A stretch of DNA of 20,544 nt from B18-G2 sp964432835. Its GTDB lineage: Archaea > Thermoplasmatota > E2 > DHVEG-1 > B18-G2. The translations under genes and the position numbers were made by a program. This document shows positions 1 through 7,790 of this stretch, one piece after another. Within the stretch, counting starts at the first letter, position 1, and every line of letters starts with the position of its first letter. The notes under the pieces are model-generated. The model had not been told where the DNA came from and did not search any database. It saw nothing but the letters and a program-made list of their open reading frames with translations. The DNA lies in NCBI GenBank assembly GCA_964432835.1, contig CAYSPA010000016.1, positions 1 through 20,544 of the forward strand, written 5' to 3'.

Positions 1-1102
1 TATAGAAGTGATCAAGACCCATACAAAAATCGATGAGGGAATCCCAGTCAGAAATGTTGGAAAATGCTTCTGTTGGATTTATTGGTATGGATATCCCAGT
101 AAATCCGATTATACCTGGAAGACGGATATAATACGGGGGTGGTGGGAATGGATACTGGATAAAGAGAGGCCCCATAAATGCTACCAAGAACAGGAAAGAG
201 AGAAAATCGAACAACAGTCTAAGATGATAATTCGAGATTTGTTCCTCGATTTGCATAGCCCGATATTCAATAATCTGAGCATATTCTCCGCAAATTTTTC
301 CGTCCCATTCTTTAACGCCTTTAAGTCCACATGTCCACAGCCATCCCTCAGACGGATAATATGAATCGGTTTGATGTTCATACATCGCCGGACTCACGCC
401 ACCTATCCCAATCTTTGCTCCAAACTGAAGCAAAGGAAGAAAATTAAAGCGGGCAACTGGAGTAAGCGTCCATATGGCAAGGATAAATGTTTGAAGCGTT
501 TCGAGGTGGCAATAAATCGGCCCATATTCTTCTGTATATCTTTCGAGTAATCGTAGTATCATGGATAATGACTGGTAAGCGATGAGGAAAGACAGTGTGG
601 AAAGGAGACGAAATGGCATAGATGGCAAAGATACACACGAAGTGAAAGTTAGTTTTCCAGAAACCAGACACATGAGATTATCACTTCCTGAAAGATAACC
701 CGTTTTTTGTAGCTTCTTTTCCAGAACCTTTATAGCCCTATAACTGCCCGTCACCATTTTTTGTATCTCTTTCACATCGGTTGAGGGGATAAACCCACAC
801 TCTGCAAGTTTCAGAACGGTTTCATTGAAAATCCTTTTTGCATCTTCCATACTTGTTGTATTTTGAAGCTTTCTTCTACTCTCATTGATTATTTTATAGA
901 GCTTTACAATGTTGCTGGAAGATACGTTAACCGTGTATTTTTTCACGCCATCGGGCGAATAAACATTGATCGTGATACCCGTTGATTCCCGCGGAGATCG
1001 TTCTTTGCCATGAACGATTTCTCTCGATGCCACTCCGGATGATGATATGGAGCCGATGAACAGGACAACTATCACAAAGATGGGAAACAACGTTCTTTTC
1101 AT
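1..1102 (-). CDS. Secreted or membrane protein of unknown family (3' end beyond window)
   Basis: An uninterrupted frame of 367 codons runs from an ATG at 1102 to the left edge with no stop, so the C-terminus is missing. Residues 1-25 look like a signal peptide: a KR n-region, a core such as FPIFVIVVLFIGS and a small-residue c-region. Residues 43-130 are polar, with a short beta-like segment (ITINVYSPDG) and a helical, charged stretch. Residues 160-235 and 295-320 contain hydrophobic segments, and 316-325 is proline-rich (QYPFPPPPYY). A striking stretch at residues 249-272 has the pattern YPSEGWLWTxGLKGVKxWDGKICG. I do not recognise the family. A TATA-like TTTATATA (complement of 1153-1160) lies upstream; GGAAGG sits only one base from the ATG, so the exact start is uncertain. 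It is divergent from PEP synthase. Confidence is high that it is coding and low on function. Confidence 0.72.
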   Translation of the reverse strand, partial: MKRTLFPIFVIVVLFIGSISSSGVASREIVHGKERSPRESTGITINVYSPDGVKKYTVNVSSSNIVKLYKIINESRRKLQNTTSMEDAKRIFNETVLKLAECGFIPSTDVKEIQKMVTGSYRAIKVLEKKLQKTGYLSGSDNLMCLVSGKLTFTSCVSLPSMPFRLLSTLSFLIAYQSLSMILRLLERYTEEYGPIYCHLETLQTFILAIWTLTPVARFNFLPLLQFGAKIGIGGVSPAMYEHQTDSYYPSEGWLWTCGLKGVKEWDGKICGEYAQIIEYRAMQIEEQISNYHLRLLFDFLSFLFLVAFMGPLFIQYPFPPPPYYIRLPGIIGFTGISIPINPTEAFSNISDWDSLIDFCMGLDHFY

Positions 1103-1152
1103 ACCTTCCGGTAGATGAACTATTTTCACGAGATTTATAATGACTTCCACGA

Positions 1153-1160
1153 TATATAAA
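1153..1160 (-). promoter_or_regulatory. TATA box of the 1102 gene
   Basis: On the minus strand this reads TTTATATA inside a longer AT-rich stretch. It is about 50 bp before the ATG at 1102, which would give a leader of roughly 25-30 nt. Inferred from archaeal TATA-to-start geometry. Confidence 0.45.
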
Positions 1161-1224
1161 TATTCACTCAAAAATGCCATTATCCCGGTTCACCCATTTT
1201 GAAACGAGGTTTACCTTCAGCAAC

Positions 1225-1234
1225 ATTTTAATAC
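1225..1234 (+). promoter_or_regulatory. TATA box of PEP synthase
   Basis: ATTTTAATAC lies about 50 bp before the ATG at 1281. Transcription would then start near 1255 and leave a short leader containing the Shine-Dalgarno-like GAGAGGT at 1267-1273. Inferred from spacing only. Confidence 0.4.
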
Positions 1235-1280
1235 AACATGTTTTATGTGGGTGCTGATTAAGGAAAGAGAGGTTGTTACC

Positions 1281-3689
1281 ATGGAGGAAGTGTTCATAAA
1301 GTGGTTTAACGAACTCGGGATCAAGGACGTTCCACTGGTTGGGGGCAAGAATGCATCGCTCGGAGAGATGATAAAGAATCTTTCCAGCAAGGGCGTGAAC
1401 GTTCCAAATGGTTTTGCGATAACTGCCTATGCGTACAAGTACACCATAGAGAAGGCGGGAATAGCCGAGAAGATAAAGGAGATACTGCGGGGACTGGATA
1501 CTCATGATGTTAAGGATCTCGCGGAGAGAGGAGAAAAGATAAGGAACCTCATAAGAAACGCACCCCTGCCCAAGGAACTCGAGGAAGAAATCAGAAAGTA
1601 CTACAGAGAGATGGAAAAGATGTACGGAAAGAATGTAGATGTAGCAGTGAGAAGCAGTGCAACCGCAGAGGATTTACCGGATGCGAGCTTTGCGGGTCAG
1701 CAGGAGACATTCCTCAACGTTAGAGGAGAAGATGAGCTCATAGAGAAGGTTAAGGAGTGTTTCGCCTCTCTCTTCACAAACAGAGCCATATCCTACAGGG
1801 AAGACAAGGGATTCGACCACTTCAGCGTGTATCTCTCCGTTGGCGTGCAAAAAATGGTGAGATCAGATCTCGCAAGCTCCGGAGTGATGTTCACTCTCGA
1901 TACAGAAAGCGGATTTAGAGATGTTGTTTACATAACCGGAGCATACGGTCTTGGAGAGAACGTGGTTCAGGGTAAGGTAAATCCCGACCAGTTCTACGTT
2001 TTCAAACCAACCCTCAAGAAAGGCTACAGGCCAATCATAGAGAAGAAACTCGGAACAAAGGACAAGAAGCTAATCTATGGCGAAGGCGGAGGCACCGTAG
2101 AGGTTGATGTGGATCCAGAAGACAGAAAGAAGTTCGTTCTGAATGATGATGAGATTCTCAAACTCGCCGAGTGGGCGTGCATCATAGAAGAGCATTATGG
2201 TAAACCGATGGACATAGAGTGGGCAAAAGATGGTATTACGGGAGAACTTTTCATTGTTCAGGCAAGACCGGAGACAGTCCACTCTCAGAAGAGTTACGCA
2301 ACCGTTGAGACTTATGTTCTTGAGGAGAAAGGGAAGGTACTCATAGAAGGAGAGGCGGTGGGCACAAAGATAGGGCAGGGAGAGGTAAACGTCATAGAGA
2401 GTGCAAAGGACATTCACAAGTTCAAGAAGGGACAGGTTCTCGTTACTGATATGACAGACCCCGACTGGGAGCCGATAATGAAGGTAGCATCTGCGATAGT
2501 TACAAACAGAGGGGGAAGGACATGTCACGCAGCAATCGTATCGAGAGAGCTTGGAATCCCATGTGTCATAGGTACGGGAAATGCGACAGAGGTTCTGAAG
2601 AATGGTCAGAAGGTTACCGTTGATTGCTCTGAGGGTGTGGGAAGAATCTACGACGGTCTTCTCAAATTCAGGGTTGAAAAACTTGATCTGGATAAACTTC
2701 CAAAAACGAAAACGAAAATCATGATGAATGTTGGTGTGCCAGAAAAGGCATTTTCCCAGGGAATGATACCAAACGATGGCGTCGGTCTCGCGAGGGAGGA
2801 GTTCATCATAAACTCGTACATAGGCATTCATCCGCTCGCCCTCATAGATTACGAGAAACTCAAGGAGAAAGCCAAAGAAGATGAGAGGATCGCCGAGGTA
2901 GTGAAAATCATAGAGGAGAGAACCTATGGATACGAAGACAAATCGGAATTCTTCGTGGATATGCTCGCGAGAGGCATTGCAAGGATAGCGGCAGCGTTTT
3001 ATCCAAAAGATGTGATTGTGAGACTCTCCGATTTCAAGAGCAACGAGTATGCAAATCTGATAGGCGGATTCCTCTATGAGCCAAAAGAGCACAACCCCAT
3101 GATCGGATGGAGAGGTGCATCGAGATACTACGATGAGAAGTTCAAGCCGGCGTTTGCTCTCGAATGCAAGGCAATAAAGAAAGTCAGAGATGAAATGGGT
3201 CTCACGAATGTCAAGGTGATGATACCTTTCTGTAGAACTCCAGAGGAGGGTAGAAAGGTCATAGAGGTGATGAAAGAATTCGGTCTCAAACAGGGAGAAA
3301 ACGGTCTTGAAGTCTACGTGATGTGCGAAATCCCATCGAATGTGATCCTCGCAGATAAGTTTTCAGAAATCTTCGATGGATTCAGCATTGGATCTAATGA
3401 CCTCACTCAGCTCACACTCGGTTTGGATAGAGATTCTGATCTGGTTGCACACCTCTTCGATGAGAGAAACGAAGCGGTAAAGAGACTGGTCAAACAGGTC
3501 ATAGAGGTTGCTCATGCACACAATCCAAGGAGAAAAGTTGGAATCTGCGGCCAGGCGCCCAGCGACTTTCCGGAATTTGCGGAATTTTTGGTAGAGTGTG
3601 GCATCGATTCGATGTCCCTGAATCCAGACGTTGTCGTGAAGACAAAGCTCCTGGTTGCAGAGGTCGAGAAGAAGCTCGGAATACAGTAA
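1281..3689 (+). CDS. ppsA: Phosphoenolpyruvate synthase (pyruvate, water dikinase)
   Basis: Makes phosphoenolpyruvate, AMP and phosphate from pyruvate, ATP and water, the entry step of gluconeogenesis; cytosolic. It is full length at 802 aa. The N-terminal ATP-grasp region carries VGGKNASLGEM near residue 20 and VRSSATAEDLPDASFAGQ near 125. The phosphohistidine swivelling domain has GGRTCHAAIVSREL with the catalytic His at 416. The C-terminal PEP/pyruvate barrel ends with GICGQAPSD, with the catalytic Cys at 756. An upstream ATG at 1245 is in frame, but the family N-terminus and GAGAGGT eight bases before 1281 favour the start given here. Its stop lies one base from the stop of the convergent deacetylase-like gene, so any terminator must lie inside that gene. 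Confidence 0.96.
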   Translation: MEEVFIKWFNELGIKDVPLVGGKNASLGEMIKNLSSKGVNVPNGFAITAYAYKYTIEKAGIAEKIKEILRGLDTHDVKDLAERGEKIRNLIRNAPLPKELEEEIRKYYREMEKMYGKNVDVAVRSSATAEDLPDASFAGQQETFLNVRGEDELIEKVKECFASLFTNRAISYREDKGFDHFSVYLSVGVQKMVRSDLASSGVMFTLDTESGFRDVVYITGAYGLGENVVQGKVNPDQFYVFKPTLKKGYRPIIEKKLGTKDKKLIYGEGGGTVEVDVDPEDRKKFVLNDDEILKLAEWACIIEEHYGKPMDIEWAKDGITGELFIVQARPETVHSQKSYATVETYVLEEKGKVLIEGEAVGTKIGQGEVNVIESAKDIHKFKKGQVLVTDMTDPDWEPIMKVASAIVTNRGGRTCHAAIVSRELGIPCVIGTGNATEVLKNGQKVTVDCSEGVGRIYDGLLKFRVEKLDLDKLPKTKTKIMMNVGVPEKAFSQGMIPNDGVGLAREEFIINSYIGIHPLALIDYEKLKEKAKEDERIAEVVKIIEERTYGYEDKSEFFVDMLARGIARIAAAFYPKDVIVRLSDFKSNEYANLIGGFLYEPKEHNPMIGWRGASRYYDEKFKPAFALECKAIKKVRDEMGLTNVKVMIPFCRTPEEGRKVIEVMKEFGLKQGENGLEVYVMCEIPSNVILADKFSEIFDGFSIGSNDLTQLTLGLDRDSDLVAHLFDERNEAVKRLVKQVIEVAHAHNPRRKVGICGQAPSDFPEFAEFLVECGIDSMSLNPDVVVKTKLLVAEVEKKLGIQ

Positions 3690-3690
3690 A

Positions 3691-4722
3691 TTACACGCTC
3701 CAGTACCAGGACAGCACCTCTTTCAATTTATTTATCCTCTCCCTCGTTATCTCTATTTTCGTGTCGGGTATTTCCTCTTCTGTTATCACCTCTCCTTTGC
3801 CAGTGAGTGCGCAGACAATATTATAATAGGATTTCACGCTCGCCTTACTGTTGTATCCACCTCCAAAAAGAACGAGGAGTTTTTTACAGGTTTTCTCACT
3901 CAGCTCTTTTATTCTGCTCGCCAGCATGTGATATGCCTGATATGTGAGGAGCATATCTGCGAGGGGATCGGTATGATGTGTATCAACGCCAGACTGGTAA
4001 ACGATCATCTCCGGCTTGAACTGAAAAATTATATCGGGAACAATCTCATCAAACGCCTCAATGTAACTCTGGTTTCCTGAGCCAGGGACAAATGGTAGAT
4101 TTATGGTGTATCCCTCTCCATCTCCTTCCCCCAACTCTTCTATGAATCCACTCCCGGGATAGAGGGTTTTGCCATCCTGATGGAATGATATCAGGAGAAC
4201 ATCTGGATCTCTATAGTATATCTCCTGGGTACCATTTGCATGATGAACATCGAGGTCTATTATTGCTACCTTCTTAATATTGTACTTCTCTCTCACATAC
4301 TCTATTGCTACCGCAATGTCATTGAAGAAGCAGAACCCTGAGGATTTATCTCTCGAGGCGTGATGGAAACCACCAAGGGGGTTCATGGCTATCTCGCAAT
4401 CCTTCATCAGAGACTCTGCGCCCTCCTTGCTTCCTCCGCATGCGATGCTTGCAATTTCAAAAATTCCCTTTGGTGCGGGCGTATCTATTGCAAGATATCC
4501 TCCTATCCTGCTGAGAAACTTAACCTTATCTATGTATTCTCTGGTGTGCACCCTCTCTAAATCCCTTTCGTCGCAGGGCGCGGGTTCTATAATTTCAAAA
4601 TATCTATCCAATCCCTTTTCTCTGAGGAAGTCGAGCGTTTTCCTCGGCTTATCTCCTATCAGCGGATGGTCTTCACCGAGGTCATATTCATTATACCTCT
4701 CGTGATAGTAGAATTTAATCAC
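3691..4722 (-). CDS. Histone deacetylase-like / AcuC-family amidohydrolase
   Basis: Class I/II deacetylase fold enzyme, 343 aa from a GTG at 4722. Family members remove acyl groups from lysine or act on acetylated amines; the substrate here is unknown. Visible active-site motifs are GGFHHA (His120/His121), the DLDVHH zinc-ligand motif (Asp158, His160), TDPLAD (Asp252) and GGGY (Tyr290), so the zinc site and catalytic Tyr are intact. An alternative TTG start at 4734 adds four residues. I prefer GTG because an AT-rich TATA-like element lies about 25 bp upstream, giving a leaderless mRNA. It is convergent with ppsA and divergent from the HisA-like gene. A link to acetyl-CoA synthetase control, as for Bacillus AcuC, is only an analogy. 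Confidence 0.88.
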   Translation of the reverse strand: MIKFYYHERYNEYDLGEDHPLIGDKPRKTLDFLREKGLDRYFEIIEPAPCDERDLERVHTREYIDKVKFLSRIGGYLAIDTPAPKGIFEIASIACGGSKEGAESLMKDCEIAMNPLGGFHHASRDKSSGFCFFNDIAVAIEYVREKYNIKKVAIIDLDVHHANGTQEIYYRDPDVLLISFHQDGKTLYPGSGFIEELGEGDGEGYTINLPFVPGSGNQSYIEAFDEIVPDIIFQFKPEMIVYQSGVDTHHTDPLADMLLTYQAYHMLASRIKELSEKTCKKLLVLFGGGYNSKASVKSYYNIVCALTGKGEVITEEEIPDTKIEITRERINKLKEVLSWYWSV

Positions 4723-4734
4723 AGAGAATGCCAA

Positions 4735-4754
4735 GATAAAATCTTTTTATTATG
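4735..4754. promoter_or_regulatory. Shared divergent promoter core (TATA both ways)
   Basis: An AT-rich stretch, GATAAAATCTTTTTATTATG, lies between two divergent genes. Its centre is about 25 bp from the GTG at 4722 on the minus strand and about 25 bp from the ATG at 4773 on the plus strand. One TATA region could therefore serve two leaderless transcripts. Inferred from spacing. Confidence 0.45.
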
Positions 4755-4772
4755 TTTTCTGTTCATAAATTG

Positions 4773-5315
4773 ATGAAAAGATTTCCGTTGATTTACGTGT
4801 ATGGCGGAAAGGTGATCGACGAGAGCGGAAGAAAGATGAAGGAATGGAAGGAAAAGATCGGGGAATTTGGAGAGATTTACATAATGGATCTTGATGGGAT
4901 ATCGAAAAATGAGCCCAACCTTGATTTTTACCAGTCCATATATAAAAAGAAGTGGATAGATGCATATCCGAGGAGATTTGAGGATGTTATGGACATCGTG
5001 GTTGCCGGAGCAGACAAAATTGTCATAAGAGGGAAATTCACGGAAGATGAGACGAAAAAACTTTTTGAAAATGTCGAGGTAGAACTGTATCTATCTCTCT
5101 CAGAGGATGCGGTGGAGCGGCATCTTCCAGAAAACGGTTGGAATGGATTTGTCTATCTCCTCAACAGAGCCATGGATGCAAGGGTAAAGGAATTTATATC
5201 CAAGTTACAAAATCTCTACATAGTTGCAAGGCGGAGGGATTACATCGACTTTGGGTGGATAGAGGATAGAGACATCCGGGGTGTGGTGTATCCACTATGG
5301 GAGATGGGGAAATAA
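4773..5315 (+). CDS. Short HisA/HisF-like TIM-barrel protein
   Basis: A 180-aa protein resembling the N-terminal part of proFAR isomerase (HisA) and its uncharacterised archaeal relatives. Seen in sequence: a first strand PLIYVYGGKVID, then IYIMDLDGISKNEPNL where HisA has its strand-2 xxDLDGA region, and DVMDIVVAGADKIVIRG resembling the EDV...GAD+VIIG element. HisA is usually about 240 aa, so two or more barrel units are missing or degenerate, and the phosphate-binding GGGIR motif is replaced (residues WIDAYPRRF). True histidine-pathway activity is therefore unlikely. The first in-frame ATG (4752) lies in the TATA element, so ATG 4773 with about 25-bp spacing is chosen. The next gene overlaps its 3' end by 19 bp, suggesting coupled expression. 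Confidence 0.6.
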   Translation: MKRFPLIYVYGGKVIDESGRKMKEWKEKIGEFGEIYIMDLDGISKNEPNLDFYQSIYKKKWIDAYPRRFEDVMDIVVAGADKIVIRGKFTEDETKKLFENVEVELYLSLSEDAVERHLPENGWNGFVYLLNRAMDARVKEFISKLQNLYIVARRRDYIDFGWIEDRDIRGVVYPLWEMGK

Positions 5316-5776
5316 TCGAGGATGCGAAGAGAACGATAGCCTTCGTCTTTGAGAGATCGGGAAAAAGGGGGGTTTCTCCATCTGATTTCTATCTCACCCT
5401 CTCCATGGATCTGAGATGGTGTTCCATCGAGAAGGCGAAGAGGTTCTTGAGGTACGCGATGGACAAAAAACTGATATCAAATATCGAGGGAAAGCTCTAT
5501 CCCAATTTTCCTCTCGATGATATAGAGATACCCTTCGGTTTCAGACCAAAAATCTTCGATGAGATAGAGGTGGAGGAAGAACTGAAGGAGAGGATAGTTC
5601 ACTGGATATCCGATTCTACGGGTAAGAGCGTCGATGAAATATGGAGGGAAGTTGAAAACATCTCGGCGGAGAAATCCCTTCACATAGAAGTGGCAGCCCT
5701 ATTTTATGCAAACAAACTCGGTCTCGATGTGGGAAAATACATCGATGAGGTCAGGAATTTCCTAAGAAGCGGATAA
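5297..5776 (+). CDS. DUF2240-type archaeal protein
   Basis: 159 aa. The N-terminal third looks like a winged-helix unit: a helix-rich segment with SPSDFYLTLSMDLRWCS, then KAKRFLRYAMDKKLIS followed by a short GKLYPNF strand. The middle segment DIEIPFGFRPK is the type of conserved strand I associate with DUF2240, an uncharacterised archaeal family. The C-terminal half is helical and acidic. Function is unknown; a DNA-binding role is possible from the winged-helix look but unproven. The gene starts inside the HisA-like gene and its 3' end overlaps the convergent permease gene by 26 bp. Confidence 0.65.
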   Translation: MGDGEIIEDAKRTIAFVFERSGKRGVSPSDFYLTLSMDLRWCSIEKAKRFLRYAMDKKLISNIEGKLYPNFPLDDIEIPFGFRPKIFDEIEVEEELKERIVHWISDSTGKSVDEIWREVENISAEKSLHIEVAALFYANKLGLDVGKYIDEVRNFLRSG

Positions 5777-7055
5777 GGAGTGGGATGAGCAATATTCCCA
5801 TACAGCTGCTTCGCCTTGCGCCCGTGAAGATGGGCAGTAGACCTATGGATGCACCCGTAAGAAGAATGAGCAGACCCGCGAATCCCGAGAACATGAAGAC
5901 GAGTGCGATGATGAGAGAGATGCCCGCCCACGTGATTTTCTGGTAATTTATTTTTCCAATCTTTTCCGAGAGGAATTTACCGATGCGGCATGTGATTGGA
6001 AGAGAAAGAGATGCTGATATCACCACCGGGATGAGCAGGCAGAGCAAACTGTACGGTGGAAGGAAACCCTTCCATGTTTCCGCACCGATGAGATTTCTCA
6101 CCACTACCGCAACGCCACTTCTCGTCTTTCCGATTACGAAGAGATTGAAGATCGTCGCTATGGATACAGCCGTGTTCACGGATGATAGAGTTATGATCGC
6201 CTGTCTCTCATCGCTCTCTCCGCGTGTTACCAGAGCGATAATCGTGCCTATGGCTGTTGTCACGCCGGGGATAATCGAAACAAGAATACCCGAAAAGGAG
6301 CCGGTGAGCACGGATACAATGCCGGATAGTTTATCTTCTCTCTGAAAAACGGGTTCATGCAACTCCTGCCTGACCATGCTCGTTTTTGATAACACCGAAC
6401 TCAGAAGAGTTGAAAGCCCAAATAGACCGGCGAGCGAGGGAAAAAGAGAGCTGGACGGCAGTCCAAATGGCGATTCCAAAGGCAAGTCCAGAACGATCAA
6501 TCCGTAAACTCCCGATAGAAGTAAAATCGTGGAAGAGATGAGCATGGCTTTTGGGGATTTCTCCGTTAGAATCATCACTGATATCACCGCGATTATTATC
6601 CACACCATGATTTCTTTAAGTGAGGCATACAGGTTTACAGGGTCGGACAGCAGAAATTTTAAAGAGAACATGAGGAGAATCGTTATAACAGCGGAGAAAA
6701 AACTTCCCATGGCGGAGAGGCAGATGGCTTCATATCCCCTTCCCTTCAGAAGAAGGGAATGGGTTGGTAGCATGGTGAGAGCGACCCCTTCCTCCGGAAC
6801 GCCGAGAAATGTCGCCGGGATTATATTCACGAAGGTGTGTGCAATATAGACCGAGATAATAGATGATGAAACAAGCAATGGCATCAGGTAATCATCCACG
6901 CTCATGATATCTGATATAATCAGAAAAGGAGACTGAAAGGAAACCAGCATCAGGGATACGGTGTTCACATGCATGCCCGGAATCAAGGCGGTGAATACTC
7001 CTATCACAAAACCGATCAGCGAAAACGTCAAAATGTGGAGAAAATCAACACTCAA
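5751..7055 (-). CDS. TctA-like multi-spanning membrane permease (archaeal DUF112 branch)
   Basis: 434-aa integral membrane protein with roughly ten or more hydrophobic segments. It shows the internal duplication of the tripartite tricarboxylate transporter TctA family: GVFTALIPGMHVN near residue 19 and VSIIPGVTTAIG near residue 260 are equivalent Gly/Pro motifs in the two halves. Bacterial TctA works with a small TctB and a periplasmic receptor TctC; neither is nearby, so substrate and mechanism are open. The start is TTG, overlapping the upstream stop as TTGA and preceded by GAGGTGAT with about six bases spacing, so translation is very probably coupled to the OB-fold protein. Its 3' end overlaps the DUF2240 gene by 26 bp on the other strand. 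Confidence 0.82.
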   Translation of the reverse strand: MSVDFLHILTFSLIGFVIGVFTALIPGMHVNTVSLMLVSFQSPFLIISDIMSVDDYLMPLLVSSSIISVYIAHTFVNIIPATFLGVPEEGVALTMLPTHSLLLKGRGYEAICLSAMGSFFSAVITILLMFSLKFLLSDPVNLYASLKEIMVWIIIAVISVMILTEKSPKAMLISSTILLLSGVYGLIVLDLPLESPFGLPSSSLFPSLAGLFGLSTLLSSVLSKTSMVRQELHEPVFQREDKLSGIVSVLTGSFSGILVSIIPGVTTAIGTIIALVTRGESDERQAIITLSSVNTAVSIATIFNLFVIGKTRSGVAVVVRNLIGAETWKGFLPPYSLLCLLIPVVISASLSLPITCRIGKFLSEKIGKINYQKITWAGISLIIALVFMFSGFAGLLILLTGASIGLLPIFTGARRSSCMGILLIPLLIRFLGNS

Positions 7056-7654
7056 ATTTTCATCACCTCTGTGGAGAGGATGTAAAAGGAGAATTTTTCA
7101 GGGTTATAGAGAAACATTCCTGTAACCCTCACTCTGTCCCCCTTATCCAGCTTTTCAGTGGATATCAAGGGATATATAACCGTTAATGTGTAATTGCCCT
7201 CTTTGACCACAAGCCTATAGCCATCTATTCTGGTAATATAGCACGAGAGATTTATGTGATCATTCAGGTACTTGAACGGGTTTTCCGCCAACTGCCAGAG
7301 TTTAACCTCCGTGCATCTGCGCTCCAAAACGTAGATATGATCAGCCAGTATTTCGTGAGAATCTTGGTATTTCTGAACGGTTCCCCTAACCGCGATCCCG
7401 TCTCCCACGAAGAGATCCCTCTTTCCAAATGCGAAAACCTTGACATCATGTACTCCGTCCGAGAGAAGAAGGAGGGTGTTTCCACCAGACGTGGGACGGA
7501 TTTCTGTTATAACTCCTTTCACGATCACCTTTCTACCCTCGTATTCTGAAATTTCGTTCAATTCTATCTCTGGAGTTTTCGTTATACCGGCGAGAGCGAA
7601 CAGCACGAGCAGCCCGACGGCGGCAAAAACGCCGGAAATATACACCCTGTTCAT
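7052..7654 (-). CDS. Exported, membrane-anchored double OB-fold protein
   Basis: 200 aa from the ATG at 7654. The N-terminus MNR is followed by one hydrophobic helix (VYISGVFAAVGLLVLFALAG), predicting N-in, C-out topology, so the rest would be outside the cell. Residues 35-110 look like an OB fold of the tRNA-anticodon/RPA-like type: VIVKGVITEIR, a central LLLLSDG strand, VFAFGKRDLF, GDGIAVRGTVQKY. A second OB-like unit follows at about 125-200 (LSCYITRIDGY, TVIYPL, GDRVRVTGMF). A longer frame back to 7840 gives no family-like sequence, so the shorter start is preferred. It is the first gene of a two-gene operon with the TctA-like permease. Ligand unknown: nucleic acid or oligosaccharide binding would both fit an OB fold. 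Confidence 0.68.
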   Translation of the reverse strand: MNRVYISGVFAAVGLLVLFALAGITKTPEIELNEISEYEGRKVIVKGVITEIRPTSGGNTLLLLSDGVHDVKVFAFGKRDLFVGDGIAVRGTVQKYQDSHEILADHIYVLERRCTEVKLWQLAENPFKYLNDHINLSCYITRIDGYRLVVKEGNYTLTVIYPLISTEKLDKGDRVRVTGMFLYNPEKFSFYILSTEVMKI

Positions 7655-7760
7655 CGAAGAGTCCGAATACCGTGGAGATTTTAGAAGATTAACCTTTTCA
7701 CAGAGCGATGGAAACCCCGGTAAATGCTCGAATGATGCCAGCCAATTTATAATTAGAAAA

Positions 7761-7769
7761 AAATATAAA
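7761..7769 (+). promoter_or_regulatory. TATA box of the HhH protein gene
   Basis: AAATATAAA, centred 26 bp before the ATG at 7791, the geometry of a leaderless archaeal transcript. Confidence 0.5.
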
Positions 7770-7790
7770 ATTATGTCAAAACCTATTAAT

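Noticed and set aside
8..364. Plus-strand frame of 118 codons at the left edge.
   Set aside because: Antisense to the 367-codon minus frame with signal peptide that covers the same bases; its composition has no family-like pattern.
2070..3092. Long minus-strand frame (340 codons) inside ppsA.
   Set aside because: Lies wholly antisense to conserved PEP synthase domains; Cys/Tyr-rich shadow translation with no recognisable motif.
7440..7790. 117-residue N-terminal extension of the helix-hairpin-helix protein.
   Set aside because: Antisense to the OB-fold gene and its upstream region; the TATA box inside it points to a start at 7791.
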